Position numbers and translations under genes: made by a program | Shown here: in pieces, positions 11,041 to 24,177 of the stretch | How the letters are laid out: each line of letters begins with the position of its first letter | Numbering within the stretch: position 1 is the first letter of the stretch | Notes under the pieces: generated by a model | Seen by the model: only the letters and a program-made list of their open reading frames with translations | Told to the model about the DNA's origin: nothing | Databases searched by the model: none | Source: Simmondsia chinensis | Lineage: Eukaryota; Streptophyta; Magnoliopsida; Caryophyllales; Simmondsiaceae | Direction of reading: 5' to 3' | Assembly: GCA_018398585.1 (NCBI GenBank) | Contig: JAGTTD010000016.1 | Location: 26,397,212-26,461,211, forward strand | DNA length: 64,000 nt

Positions 11041-11384
11041 TATCTAAATAATAAATTTTAATTTAAAAAATTAAAATGTACCCATAAAGTAAAACCAAAT
11101 ATCTAGCAGTAGGGTGACACCCCTAGTCACACTCATTTCATTTCATCTACATTTTCATATTTTCTACCAAATTAATATAAAAATCCAAAGTACTGAGCTT
11201 CAATTATGGAGCTTCAGCTTTGAGTGCATCGGCTCCCAGATCAAACCCTTCATTCAAACACAATCAAACCTCAATATCCACCTGCATTTCAGGGATTTGA
11301 TCTTCTAGAACCTTCTGGATCACCGTGTTATGCGCCAAAAACAGTTGGGCCAGAGAGAGAGAGGGAGATTTTGTCAGATCGGAG
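11041..11384 (+). promoter_or_regulatory. Presumed MAP70 promoter-proximal region and 5' UTR
   Basis: This is unassigned DNA between the SINE and the MAP70 start codon. It includes a GA repeat (about 11351-11368) just upstream of the ATG, as is common in plant 5' UTRs. No TATA box can be assigned with confidence and the transcription start is unknown. Confidence 0.35.
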
Positions 11385-14300
11385 ATGGACGAGAGTATTA
11401 CTACGCTGCCGGAGATGAGCTGCGCCGATAATGGTGGCAATGCGGGGTTGGCGGCGGCGACTCCAGCGCCGGCGCCGCTTGTGGTGTCGGGATCGTTCAA
11501 GGAAGGTAAGAGTTCGTCGAGGAGGCGGGTTTCAAGGCGGCCTAGTTTGGATGCGGATGAGTTCTTTAATCTGCTTCATGGGTCGGATCCGGTGAAATTG
11601 GAGCTTAATCGGTTGGAAAATGAAGCTAGAGGTGAGATTTAGGGTTTAGATTTGGATCTAATTGATGTTCTTTTTGTTGATTTGGTTATGTTAGAGTACG
11701 AAACCATATCTAGGTGTTCACCTATCAGTTTAAACTTTCAAAAAAATTGGTTACTTTTGTGGTATCAGAGTGTTGTTGACCAAGAGGTCACAAGTTCGAG
11801 CGGGCATTCGCTTGAGGGGCATATGGGAGTATGCAACGATTCTTGAGCTAGCTTAAACTTTTGGAAAAGTTTGTTGCTTGATAGGTTAGATTATGATGGA
11901 AAATGTAGATAAATATAAATACAGTTTACGAAATACCTCGATTGTCGAATTGGATCTAAGCTTATCTTAGCGGTTGGGTAAATCGCCTTGAAACATAGAA
12001 TTAACTAAGAGGGTTATTAGAGTCCTCTAGTTTTCCACGTCATCAAAACCTAGAGTAGGAGATGGTAACTCTAGAGAGAGAGTGGAGTATTGAGAGGTTT
12101 TTACTGATTTCTAATTAGATGAATGAATGAATAATTGAAGAAAAGATGGTCTATTCATAGGCACAAGCTATAATCCTCTTCTAAATCAAGTACTACCAAC
12201 ATTATCTCAACATATAAGATAAATGGTTGACTTGTTGACTTGTAGTCAACATCTAATAGATTATTTTGTGTTTGATTTGGGATTTCGGTGTGAAAATTTG
12301 CAGATAAGGAGAGAGAGCTTAGTGAAGCGCAGGCGGAGATCAAGGCGTTGAAGTTGTCTGAACGGCTTAGAGAAAAGGCCGTGGAAGAGGTAATTTCTAA
12401 ACTTTGTCTAAGTTTTTTAAGTGATTGTTCTTTCAAAGTCCAGTCTTTTCATTGCGTTTTTGCATTTGTATTATGGTATGCTGACCTTTTGAATCTAATT
12501 AATTGGGTCAGTGGATAAAATGAAACATTTTTTGTGGATTTTCTTTGGGGTTTTGGGGTGGAGGGGAAGAAGAGTGTATCTTTTCTTAGATCTAATTTTA
12601 AAGTTACTAATGACATACTATGGTGTACTTTGCCAAGTGTGTCACTTAGTCCCTATATGTTTAATCATATGAATTTAGTACTTTGCCAAGTGTTTAGTTC
12701 ATAGTTAACTTTATGTTGTGTCAATTTAGTCCCTTTATTTTGCAAAATGCTTCAATGTCATTTAAGGTCCAAACTCTCATCTAAATTTGGAAACAAAATC
12801 TAATGGCTAGATCAGGTAAAAGGAGTATTGCGATTTCATCACTAGTTGCAGTGATCACATTAGGTTTACATCATAAAAAGAATGGAGAAAAATTGATAAA
12901 CTAGAATAAGGATATTCTATAAATATATTATTAATTATTTATACAAATTTAGAATGTTGTCTATTTATTTTATGTATTTTAAATAATATAGATAATGATT
13001 TAAACTTAACTTTTTTCCTGTTAGAAATTTAAGATTTTTTACATGCTACTGTTAAAATTTGGACGATGTAATTGGAGCATTTTGCAATTGAGAGACTAAA
13101 TTGACACAATTGAAAGTATAATGGCTAAAATGACACACTTGATAAAGTAAAGGATAATATGGTGTAAATAACCATAAAGTTTCTTATAGAAAAATGACTA
13201 AAGTGACACACTTGACAAAGTAAAGGGTAATAAGGCATAATTAACCATGATTTTTCTTATTAAAAAAACCGATTTTATATCTGTGTCCACCTATCAAGTA
13301 TTGCTAATATTTACCTTATAACATGTACTCCAGAGTATATTAACTATAACTTTTGTGCATGCTATGTTTATAGGCACTTCAATGTCACCGATTTATCAAG
13401 CTTATAGGTTACTTATGGATCCTCCCATTTATGTTTGTTTTATTTTGATCCCATTTTCTTTCGCTTAATTATTAACAGTGTGCTGAATTGTTTGTTTCCG
13501 TCGTCCTTGTTTACTCTTTTGCTAGGAAACATGAGGGTAGGGCTAGGATGGTTGACCTCTGGGAAAGTTCTCATGTTGCACCCTTTTTCATTTTCTCTCA
13601 CTTCTCTCTTAAATGTCTTTTCTTATGAAAAGAATGACGGGGATTTTCTTTTGAGAAATACATAGAAAGGAGTAGCGAGGCAACTGGCTGAATGCCCAGT
13701 CTGGTGTGTAACTGTCGAGTGCTTGGGTTAGACTGCACGTGGTACCTGTAACATTAAACATTGCTGTGGGATCTCTCTGTAAAACCATGAATGAGCATCC
13801 CAATTCAACTCAAAATTTCAACTTTTCTGCACCTATTTTCAGGTTTTGGGATTTTATTTTATTTTCTTGCTCGATCCATCCTCTCAAGTAAATCCAACTT
13901 TCCCATATTACAGCAAGTTTGCCTTTGGAATTTGAACATACTTCGGTTATAGATGTAAGATCATGAGATTGATCTTACTATCATCTTCTCCATGTTGTCC
14001 TGTATCACTAAACATGGAGTGAGGCTAGTTGTCCACAATCTCATTAATTACTTTCTTATTTATTATCGAAATGATTTAACTAGATTCTAATTTCGTTGCT
14101 TATCCTTGAACCACCAAGGAGAAATCCTGAAGCTGTTTGAGTTACATTTTAGCATTCAAAACTCGGAGCTTAAATCCTTTACTATGGGACATTATGAACC
14201 CTTTTTCTATGGAAGTTTCATTCTACCATGTGGTGTTTGCAATGCATTAGCTGACTGAAGAATTGGCGAAGGCGGAGGAAAAGCTTAAATTAACCGAAAA

Positions 14301-17300
14301 TCTTCTAGAGAGCAAGGTATGGCCGGCATCTCTTACAATCATACCTGCTATAGACATATTTGTATTATACCGAGGATTTGTCTAATGAGGAGGTCATGGA
14401 ACAGAATCTTGAAATAAAGAAAATAAATGAAGAGAAGAAAGCTTCCATGGCAGCTCAGTTTGCTGCAGAAGCAACCCTTAGAAGGGTCCATGCTGCTCAA
14501 AAAGATGATGACATGCCTCCAATCGAAGCCATTCTTGCTCCATTGGAGGCTGAGCTTAAGCTTGCTCGACACGAGGTATTGTTCTGGTGTTATCCCTGAT
14601 TTTGAATGTATTGTGAATACTAGTGTCCTATGCATCCGTTATTTCTGTGTATTCTGCAGATAGCAAAGCTACAAGATGACAATAAAGCATTAGACCGTCT
14701 CACAAAATCAAAGGAAGCTGCTTTACTAGACGCCGAGAGGACTGTCCAGTCTGCCTTGGCAAAAGCTTCTATGGTGGATGATTTACAGAATAAAAACCAA
14801 GAGTTGATGAAACAAATAGAAATCTGTCAGGTAATTACTGTGAATTCCTTACAATTTTCTTCTATTTATTTTCATTTGTTCCCCTTTAGCTCACTGAATA
14901 AGAGTGGCAAGGATTTACATGGCAAATACTTGTGGTTCTCAGGAGGAAAATAAGATCTTGGACAAAATGCATCGTCAGAAGGTTTCTGAAGTCGAAAAGC
15001 TGACCCAGACTGTGCGGGAGTTGGAGGAGGCTGTTCTTGCTGGTGGTGCTGCTGCTAATGCTGTTAGGGAGATCCAGAGGAAAATGCAAGAAATGAATGT
15101 AATGTCTTATTCTTTATCAATTCTCGCCTCGGACGATGTCTCACCAGCTTGACCTTAATGCTCTTTATTACCCATCCGCTGCTATTGCTCACCATGAAAA
15201 AGATCCCTAGAGATATGCTTCTAAATTATAGTATTTGGATTTATTTCCTTGATCTGCAGGAGGAAAGGAAAACCCTGGACAGGGAGCTAGCTCGTGCTAA
15301 GGTAAGTGCTAATAGGGTGGCTACTGTTGTAGCTAATGAATGGAAAGATGCCAATGACAAGGTGATGCCCGTAAAACAGTGGCTGGAAGAGAGACGGGTC
15401 TTGCAGGTTATTTCTTATCATCATTTCCTCATTTCTTTTCTGTTTAGGTTGTTCTTTTGTGGTTTGAATTGGTGACCACAACTTTCCATGTCTAAGACTG
15501 GATTTCTAATGTTCGTGAGTTTCCAAAACTCCATACATAGGGAGAAATGCAGCACCTTCGTGACAAACTTGCCATAACAGAGAGAACTGCTAAGTCTGAA
15601 GCACAATTAAAGGTAAGATTGCAATTTCCTTTTCATAGATATGCTTAATTAATTGTCCTATTTTCTTGGCTTCTTTCATAAAATTTAATTTGTATTTTTA
15701 CCTGCAGGAAAAATATCAACTCCGCCTCAAAATTTTAGAAGAGACTTTAAGAGGGACACCAACTAGTAATATACGAACTGCAAACGAGGGAAGAAGTTCA
15801 AGCAATGGACGTCGCCAATCCCTTGGTGGGGTAGATAACTTCTCCAAAGCCAATGGGTTTCTGCCCAAGAGAGCACCGTCTTCTCAGTCGAGGACTTCTC
15901 TAACTTCAAGTGCTAGTATGGTGTTGAGACATGCAAAGGGTGTATCGAAGTCTCTGGATGGTGGCTCGAGGTCATTAGACAGGAGTAGAATCATACTAAA
16001 TGGAGCGAGCCGAAATCATTCTGCTAGCCAGCCAAGTGAGAGATCTGAGGATATTGAAGCAGAAAGCACCTCTGAAGGAAAACCGGAAGAAAAACCAAAT
16101 GAGGGTCAAACAACTGTTAAAGAGGATACTGTCCCCGGTGTGCTTTATGACCTGCTCCAGAAAGAAGTCGTTGCTTTAAGGAAGGCTGGTCTTGAGAAAG
16201 ATCAAAGCCTCAAAGACAAGGATGATGCAATTGAGGTTGTTATTTTGATCTTCTCTATCGTATGTTACTCATCGAATTGGTTTCATCGGCATAATTGTCT
16301 TTTCGTTTTTCAGATGTTAGCGAAGAAAGTAGAAACCTTAACTAAAGCTATGGAGGTTGAGGCCAAAAAGATGAGAAGGGAGGTAGCTGCCATGGAGAAG
16401 GAAGTAGCTGCTATACGCCTGGAGAAAGAGCAGGAGAGCAGAGCAAAGCGCTCCAATAACATGAAAGGTCCTGTGGCAAGTTCTCAGCTACTCGCTGGAA
16501 GGTCTGTTTTTAAAATCTTATCTTGCAGGATAAGAAAAATATCTTCTAATGTAAGAAGACTAGTGCGCAATCATTATTGAGGAGAACTTGAAAGGAGAAA
16601 AGGAGGAATTTATGTAGGACAAGGGAAGGGGAAGGGAGACGGGAGAGAGAAGTGGAGAGAATTAGAGGGAAGGGAAAGGAGTAGAGAGAACCATGAGAAG
16701 GTGGAGAGGAGGCTTCGGCAAATATTATTTAATTTTATTGCATCTTGTCAATTCTGAGTACACATGGGTATCTATAGGCATCTCTAGAGCAAAAATTAGA
16801 GAACTAAATTAACCTATAAATATGGAAACTTGCTGAAATATTTAAAATATGAAAAATATGGAAATTTGCTAAGATATTTAAAATTTCAAAATAGTGAAAC
16901 TTTTTGATCATAGAGATTTTCCAAAAACAAAGAAACTTCGAAAAATTAGTAACTTCCTGAACTTTCTTGTTTCACCTAGTGTAAATTTCAACGGTATAGA
17001 TGGCCTAGGCGGTGCTACATCAGATAATCTTGTTTTTAGTTGTATGTCAAGCTTTTGAATAGAAAAGGCCTTTAAGAAATAGAGGGAGTGAGCACAACCT
17101 CACTAACGTCCTGCATTAGGGATACTCGAGTTAGCTTCCAAGAGTCTAGCTTCTATAGCCATGCGAAGCATTGACACAAGTCTTGATTGAATTTTTATTG
17201 GTGTTATGTACGGAAAGGATTGAATTGGATGACACATGAGGAAAGGTCGAATAATAGCTTTAAGTGAAAGAGTGTGTGCGGAAAGGAACTTCTGTAGTTC

Positions 17301-20300
17301 TATTAGGCGAAGAAGCCAGGACTAGTCAGTAACGACACATAATGCCCAAGCATGCCTCAACTACCAACTAGACCAATTAACTGTTCGGCCTTAACCTGCA
17401 AATGATTGCCATAAGACAACTTGTATGCGATGTGCATCTTGGATATGATTTTTCTCAATTCCAAGTAGATGACCGTGTTGCATTTTTTTATGTTCTTGAT
17501 TTAAACTTCCTAGATCTCTTGGAATTCATGCTAGTTTGGCCTTAGTTCAAATTTCACCAACTATAATGGGTTTCTTCAGGATCAGAGGGTTGATTGAATG
17601 GCATCTGACCCAGTTGATCCCCAGTAGGATTTATTCGTTTGGTATGACAATGATGTCCAGCAGAATCACTAGGAAAAACACCCAAGGGTAGGGCTTCTGT
17701 AAATGATTTTGCTTTTTTTCGTAGGTAATGTTTCGAACCTATGACCTTTTGGCAGAGGGCCTCAACCTTAGTGGTGCATCTAGGAAATTAACAATAGGGT
17801 GTCAATATTTATAATAAAAAAAAAATATATAGTAGTTAATAAAAATAAATAAATATTATATATAATTAACTAATATCATGATATAAATATGAACATATTC
17901 TTATGTATAAAATAAAATATATATAAAAAATTGGGGGTTAAATTGAGTAATATGCAAAGAGAGAAACAAGGAGAATAGTAGTAAAAATTTGTTTAAAAAG
18001 TGCTGGGGAGTAAGAACGCACCCCGGGACTCGAATCCAGGACCAAAGAGAACCAATGAGTCGTGCTAGGGAGTCACTTTATTTTTATATCTTGTTTTTTT
18101 ATATTTTAGGTACCAATATCTTTACATTGTTTAAACATCAAATGGTAAAGTTGCGGGGCCCATGCACCCCGGTTCCTGCATCGTTGTTCCGCCACTGCTC
18201 CACCTTGTTTGTGTTTTTAACCACTAGACTATGGTCTCATTGGCTTCATAAATGATTTCATCCTATGAAGCCGATGTTTGGTCAAAGCTTGTTTAGCTTT
18301 GTTGGTTGACTGTATTACCAGAATTACTACCAACGGCTAGTTTTCCATACCATGAATTTTGTCACCTTTATGTTGAATAAAAGTGATGTAGCACAACTTG
18401 CTACTCAAAAAGTAAACTACATAATATTTATTCAAAACCTAAGAATATTGAATTACAAAGCTATATTTATATTCAAAAATTTATCCATATGGGATGGCTA
18501 AAGAGATAAATACTCAATTAACTAGGATACTACCTCTCTAAAATAAAAGCATATAAATTATCCTATAAATACAAATAAATATAACTAAAGTATCCTAGTG
18601 ACTAAAAAGATATATAATACTCTAATCCTATCAAAATCGTATAAGATATCTTGTCTTTTATAATCATTAAATCTCTTCTTTTGTGTTGCATAGAAAAGAC
18701 ATGGTGTTTGTTAACAAATGGAGGCCTTTGTTATTTTGTCTAATCTTGGAATATACTATAGGGGTAAGGTTGCATACATCTTACACTTTTTAGGCACTAG
18801 GTGGTTGCTGATATGATTTGATAAATAAACTACATCTATTATGAAAGTACCAATCAATCACCTAACAATTAACTCAAAATATGTTATGTAAGACTTGTTT
18901 GATTCTACGCTTTAGTGCATCAGAGGATTGGACAACCTCAAACTGCCTCATTTCCCGAATCTTTCTGCTTCCTGTGGATGAAGCTTCTATTTAGAAAGAT
19001 ACAAAGCGGATGACCTATGCTGTTACAGATGACAAAATTGGGGATAAGAATAATGGAGTTATGGAGATCGGGGCTCGGGGGTGTTGAGGGAGAAAGGAGT
19101 ATGAGAGTGCTCTTGAATATCCTTGATCTTCAGAGAAGAGGAATCACTCCGGTAGGTAGGAAATGCTATTCTACCCCATTTTTGTGTTTACTTACATAAA
19201 TGAGTAGCAAACATAATCTAATGAAAACACAGCTTTTCTCCACATGCAAGAAATTGACTTCGTCTCAGAGAGGAAGTCATTTTCCTTACCCAACTACCAT
19301 CTCAAATTGTGCTAAATTCCAACACCCTACAAAGTGATGGATGAAATTGATTTCTTAAACCAAACAGAAGAAAAGTGAGTACTAGTTTTAGCTAAAAATA
19401 TTTTAAAAAGAACAATTTCTGAAGGAAAAATGTCTTTGCTTTAACAAGGGTCTATTTGATATCATTTCTATTTGTAGTTTGTCTTTTAAGAAACTAAAAA
19501 CTAAAAAACTAGGTTTTGAAAGTGAATATTTTTTTTCTGTTTTTTAGTATTTTGTTTTCATTTTTTTTCCTAGTATGAGTGAGAATTGAAAACATAAAAC
19601 CAAAAGAAGAAACAATCACTTTCAAAACCTAGTTTTTAGTTTCTCAAAAACCAAAATCTTCAAATAGAAAACAACAACAAACAAAGCCTAACTAAAATAG
19701 AGCCTTTGCTATGCAGTGAAGATTATTAATGTCTCAGGGACATACTGAGTTGGCTTGGAGCCTGTTCAAGTTTAGAAAAGGAGCATAAGGAATTCAGGAG
19801 GGATGTGTCTAAGGCTGACATGATTCAAAAGAACTCTCATGATAGTTCTAGGTGGGGTTATTGAACTTAAGCACCAAAATTTATAGTCCACAAAGTGAAG
19901 ATAGACAAATATATCTGGAATGATATGTTCATCTTCACAGGTTGAGTGAGAGAGGAACTGAGTTTTTCCAATGATGTTAAATAACAAAGAAAAGTTGAAC
20001 TCGGGAAGAAGGGAAGCAAAAAGAACCTAGCAGGCATACTGGGGGATAACGGAGCCTAACTCTATCTAGAAAACTTGCTTGCTAGGGGAGGGATATCTAA
20101 GTTGGAATATGTGTCACACCTCAACACCAAACAAGCATAGGGGTGTGTGACGGGTAAATTTGACCATAAATTTCTCATATATCATAAACCAAAATGAAGG
20201 GGTTTTCCATCAATAAGCTTTATATTCCCAGGAAAGGAAATAGAAAAATACAATCTAAGGGGGAGGAATGCTAGACATTCAAAACGCTTAATGCCAAAGT

Positions 20301-23300
20301 TTTATAATTTTAACAACTATAAGAAAGTATGAAATAGAGAACTTATTCAAGCCATAAAGTATAGAAAGTCTCCTATTATTGTCGGAACTTCCAATGGCGT
20401 GGTGGCTAAGATCCTTGATCCCCACATAAGACACATCTTGCCTCGTCTGAAAATGATAAACAACAGGGTGAGTATAAAACTTAGCAAGTGACAAATCCGC
20501 TAATAAAACAAGGATTAGGCATTCTTAGAAAGACATATTCCAAAAAGCATAGGTTAAGTAGAATATTAAAAATCACTTATGAAAACTCAAGAAAACAACA
20601 GAATTTTAGGCCATAAGACCCTAGGTTGTGGTTGCATATAATCCCTACAACGAGGCTCGGAATTGACTACTATAAATGGGTCCTCGACCAACATCAGGTT
20701 CAAAGGAACATTCCAAACAACGGACTGCTAACGGAGTTGGTATAATCCCCCATCGAGGGCTCAAAGATGTCTTTTCCCGTCGTCATAAAGCACAATCCGC
20801 AAACAAAGCACATTATGTCCAAAATACAAAGTGCATAACACAGTTGTATATCATAAAACATAAATCCAGCCATATTTTTAGAGTACCATAAAGTAAGGAA
20901 ATATAACCATAACCAATGTAAATTTCGTATTCCACAAACTTTGGCATACTTGATCCCATTTTAGTTTTAAGCATATAGAGAGGTAAACATGTGGTATGTA
21001 AAAAAGAAGTCCTTTTTAAACAATTTTAAAATACCATGGAATTTTGATACAAATAAATATATCAAAATCACTTAAATGTTTTAGCCAAAGGGGCGGAAGA
21101 GTTAACGGATACGTCACTTATTTATTGAAATTAAAGAGTGAACCGATAATGCGATAACTCTCTCTCTCTAAATCTTGAATTCTTAGAGTAGTCTTTCTAA
21201 ATGACTTGACCTTTGACATAAAATTTTTCTCTATCCTAACATTTAGGCCCCGTTTGGAACTAAGAAAATTTAAAGGAAAGAAAAATATGAGGAAAAAAGT
21301 TGAAAGGAAAGAAAATGGGGGAAAATGACTTTTTTTCCTTGTTTGGAAGACAGGGAAAAAAAATTAAGTTTTCAAGATCATTTTTTTGGCTCGGATAAAA
21401 GAAATGTAAAAAAATAACTATTGCCTGACCTAATAGGCTATATTTGTCTCGTATCGTTTAGGCCATGTTTCGGTCAGCTGTCCTGATACTGTTCCGTTGA
21501 AAATTTATTATTTAGATACTCTGAGTTTAATCTTTTAATACTTAAGTACCTAAGATTTCAATATATACAATTAGGGACTTTGAGATTTAAACGTTCTTGA
21601 GAAATTTAGTTCATGTATCCTGAGGTTTCATAATATATTTATAAGGTATCATGAGATATCGAAATGCGGGAGCCCTTTGAGGCACTGGACTGTTGTTGGT
21701 GTTGTTGTTGAATGAGATATCGAAATGTTTTTGAGGTACCTTGAACTTTGATAACCTTTTTCCGAGCACCCTCTTCATAACTCCATTAGAGTTCCTTTAA
21801 GTTATATTGACCTGGTACTTAAAGAGAAATCTAAAAAATAAACTAAGGGTACAAAAGTTGTTTATATCTAAAATAAAATTGAAAATTTGAAAATATTTTA
21901 AATATTTAAATGTTTTAAAATGTGAATGTTTTTCATAGAGTCTCCAATGTTCAAGATACCTTAAAATATTCTAAAAGCTTAGGGTATCTGAAAGATAAAG
22001 TACCACATCTTGGGGCACTTGAACCAAATGTTCTCAAAAATTTTATGATTGAGGTACCCAAAAGTTTAAATATTATATCAATCCGGTATCTAAATAAATA
22101 TTGTATTTGACTTATACTTTGTATATATACCGAAAATACTTACGTGTGCACAATGAACTTACATAAAAAGTAAAACGTAACGGAACATGAAGCTGAGATG
22201 AAGTCTAATGCATATTAGGTTAACATCGTTTGGGTCAAGATTATTTTTTTTTCCCCTAATTTTCCTTCCAAGTTCAAGAGGAAAATGGTTTTCCTCAAAT
22301 CCTATCGTAAAGATTTTTAACTTTCCATTCAATTGTTTTTTCCTTCAACTTTTTTGTGCATTCCAAACATGGGAAACATACTTTCCTTCATATATTTTTT
22401 CTGTTGCTAGCTTTTTCTGGGTTCCAAACGGACCCTTAAGAATACTAATAGAGAAGACAAGATGGGTGTTATGAAATGGATGACTATAAGGTGCTATGTA
22501 TTGGGAAGGGAAAGTAAGCCAAGGGTTGGTGAACCATTAAAGGAGGGGTATTCCAAAAGTTAGCCTACAATAAAAGATAGACATGTCAAAGGTTAGTAAC
22601 TAAATTACTATGATAATTAAGCCAAAAGTCACACGAGTTATCTTAAGTAAGAGACATAATGCACATCATTAGGTGTAAGTAAATACTACTTGAGGTGAGT
22701 TACAAGAAATAACTCTAGGAACTCAAAAACTTTAAGTAAAAAATAACTTTGCAAATTTAAAAATGTGATTTTTCTCACATTATGCCAATATTCTCAGGCA
22801 ATCTATGAAATCAATACACCTACCATGCCAAACTATTGCAAAATACTAATTAGAGACCCGATTATCATACCCTAATGATACCATATAGAGGATATTTGAT
22901 GTAAAGCTGTATTAAAGGATATCATCAGTCCATATTCAAGGGTATTTGATGTAACTCCACCTAGAAGAGTGACTAGGAAGGGATGTCCTCAACATAATTC
23001 AAAATAGTCCCAAGCAATGTGAGTTTCTGACAAGACATGAGACGGGTTCATGTCCATCGTTTTTACTTGCTCCCGGAAGCTATCTGTTTCTGTTTCTAAC
23101 GACCTGTTGTTGTGCATCTTTTGGTGTTCTTGATGTTGGTTTGTTGCTATAGGTGTCTCACCTAGCGTGCGAGAGTTTTCGGGCCTCTGGAAATAACCTA
23201 TTTGGATCAATCTGCACTTGTTGACATGGAAAATGTGCAAACTTTTGCTAAAATATTATCCTGAAAGAAAAAAAATTTGTAGTGGGAAATCGCCGGGGCA

Positions 23301-23714
23301 CTGCTGCCATAAAACCTTTTCCTCATTGGTGTAATAACTAGTTGGTGTCCGTGGAGCCAAATATAGGCGATTCATTATGTAATGTCGGTCGTTAAATAAT
23401 GAGTTTTAGGCCAGCCTCCGTGAAAGAATATTACATTCAGAGGTGTAAATATGAGCCGAGCTCGCGAGCCAACTTGTCAAAAGGCTTGAAAAACTTTGCT
23501 CGTTTAGCTTATTGAGCCAAGCTAGAGCCTAGTAAGCTCGAGTTCTTAGGTTTGTGAGCCTAAACAAGCTTGGCTTGGTTGATGCGCTAAATTGACACAG
23601 TGGGCAATGTATATGGATATGTACTGTATTAATTCTTTCTTTCTCATCACAGCTAATCAAGAATCTTTGTGCAGGACAATGAGTCGAGGTGGACTAACAC
23701 GAAGCACTCAATAA
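11385..23714 (+). CDS. MAP70: MAP70 family microtubule-associated protein (11 coding exons, 623 aa)
   Basis: Plant-specific coiled-coil protein that binds and organises cortical microtubules. Coding exons: 11385-11631, 12304-12389, 14251-14316, 14405-14575, 14660-14830, 14943-15098, 15260-15406, 15541-15612, 15708-16235, 16314-16501 and 23675-23714. All junctions are GT-AG and phases agree; the sum is 1872 bp, close to the usual family length of about 620 aa. Family landmarks are RRPSLDADEFFNLLHGSDPV near residues 46-65, ERELSEAQAEIKALKLSER, DDMPPIEAILAPLEAELKLA, ANEWKDANDKVMPVKQWLEE and PGVLYDLLQKEVVALRKA, with a basic serine-rich central region and C-terminal coiled coil. The start at 11385 was preferred to the in-frame ATG at 11325 because it gives the family-type acidic N-terminus. 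The last coding exon (R/TMSRGGLTRSTQ-stop) follows a 7173-bp intron full of repeats. The MAP70-1/-2 versus other subgroup is not resolved. Confidence 0.95.
12620..13255. repeat. Inverted-repeat MITE-like sequence in MAP70 intron 2
   Basis: The left part carries repeated TACTTTGCCAAGTGT and TCAATTTAGTCCC phrases. The right part carries their reverse complements (GACTAAATTGACACAATTG, ACACTTGACAAAGTAAAGG), the latter duplicated. It resembles the family at 10129-10513. No coding capacity is present. Confidence 0.55.
16580..17690. other. MAP70 last intron: GA-rich start, otherwise unassigned
   Basis: A GGGAAGGGAGA-rich segment (16600-16710) is followed by AT-rich DNA in which I see no gene, RNA or recognisable element. 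Confidence 0.4.
17690..18260 (-). repeat. Possible degenerate repeats with tRNA-like promoter motifs
   Basis: On the minus strand several tRNA-like pieces are seen: AGGTTCGAAAC near 17730, GGATTCGAGTCCC near 18030 (B-box-like) and TAGTCTAGTGGTTAA near 18220 (A-box-like), separated by AT-rich DNA. These probably belong to old tRNA-related repeats, but no complete copy or duplication could be defined. Confidence 0.3.
19443..19690. mobile_element. Fold-back MITE with long internal arms
   Basis: The arms AACTAGGTTTTGAAAGTGA (about 19508) and TCACTTTCAAAACCTAGTTT (about 19617) are reverse complements. The outer parts (GGGTCTATTTGATAT and AACAAACAAAGCCTA) are also roughly inverted. There is no coding capacity. 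It lies inside the last intron of MAP70. Confidence 0.6.
19690..21240. other. MAP70 last intron: unassigned, possibly decayed retroelement
   Basis: No gene or complete element is recognised. GTGTCACACC near 20113 and the following text resemble fragments of plant LTR retrotransposon ends, but no paired LTR, primer site or protein domain is visible. Confidence 0.25.
21246..22435. mobile_element. PIF/Harbinger-like non-autonomous element, TTA duplication
   Basis: The left end GGCCCCGTTTGGAA and right end TTCCAAACGGACCC are near-perfect inverted repeats. Both are flanked by the trinucleotide TTA (21243-21245 and 22436-22438), the duplication size typical of PIF/Harbinger elements. The sub-terminal regions are also inverted, being A/G-rich on the left and T/C-rich on the right. 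Internal phrases such as AGGTACCTTGA and GGTACCCAAAAG are partly inverted, and similar text occurs near 38850-38950. No transposase is encoded in 1190 bp. A 45-bp RTE-tail copy is nested at 21667-21711. Confidence 0.72.
21667..21711 (+). mobile_element. 45-bp RTE/SINE 3'-end insertion with 16-bp TSD
   Basis: Only the last 45 bp of the shared 3' module were inserted (GCGGGAGCC..., GAGGCACTGG, TTG repeats). The flanks are the perfect repeat ATGAGATATCGAAATG at 21651-21666 and 21712-21727, which proves an independent target-primed insertion. Confidence 0.93.
22440..23430. other. MAP70 last intron: no recognisable feature
   Basis: AT-rich intronic DNA. I see no gene, RNA or defined repeat here. 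Confidence 0.4.
23437..23600. repeat. GAGCTCG/AGCCTAAAC-rich dispersed repeat
   Basis: Dense GAGCCGAGCTCGCGAGCC and GAGCCTAAACAAGCTTGGC motifs, with partly inverted halves. The same vocabulary recurs at 24178-24545, 24880-25060, 37790-38165 and 40600-41110. This pattern is common in dicot genomes as non-autonomous DNA elements; the exact family is not assigned. Confidence 0.5.
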
Positions 23715-24177
23715 CAAGTAAAGATGCCGGTTTAGTAGTGCAGTCATGGAATCGAATTGCAGTTTGTGTATCGTCAAATGGTGCAGTGAAATGGGTGTGG
23801 ATCTGACATTTAGATAGAGGCTGGGAAGTATTTGCAGTGACAATGAGTGTGTGTGCTTATTGTATAGATAGGCAGTCTTTATTTTTTGTAATATTTTTAG
23901 CTAATGTGATTTCTCCCTCTTCAGTTTGGTTTCTTTTAGTATTCTTCGGAATCAACGTGTTGTAACTAACACTTTCCTTTTGCTGAATCATTTTTCCAAG
24001 AAGCGTACGTTGATTAAGTAAAGTTCAGTTTCGTTCCAATTTTATCGGATGCCTCCGAAGAGACAAGTTGATGTTCAGTTTTTACTTCCCTTATGTTGTC
24101 TTTTAAAACTTGGTTTTATGCGTGTTGAGCACTTAAAAAAGATTGATGAAGTTCTTTTTTAAAGTAAAATGTAAAAC

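Noticed and set aside
11764..11810. LTR retrotransposon primer-binding site (GGTATCAGAGTG)
   Set aside because: Resembles a tRNA-Met complementary site and is followed by a B-box-like motif, but no LTR, polyprotein or TSD surrounds it.
20113..21090. Possible LTR retrotransposon remnant
   Set aside because: GTGTCACACC and nearby wording hint at a Ty3-type end, but no second LTR or domain was found in the window.
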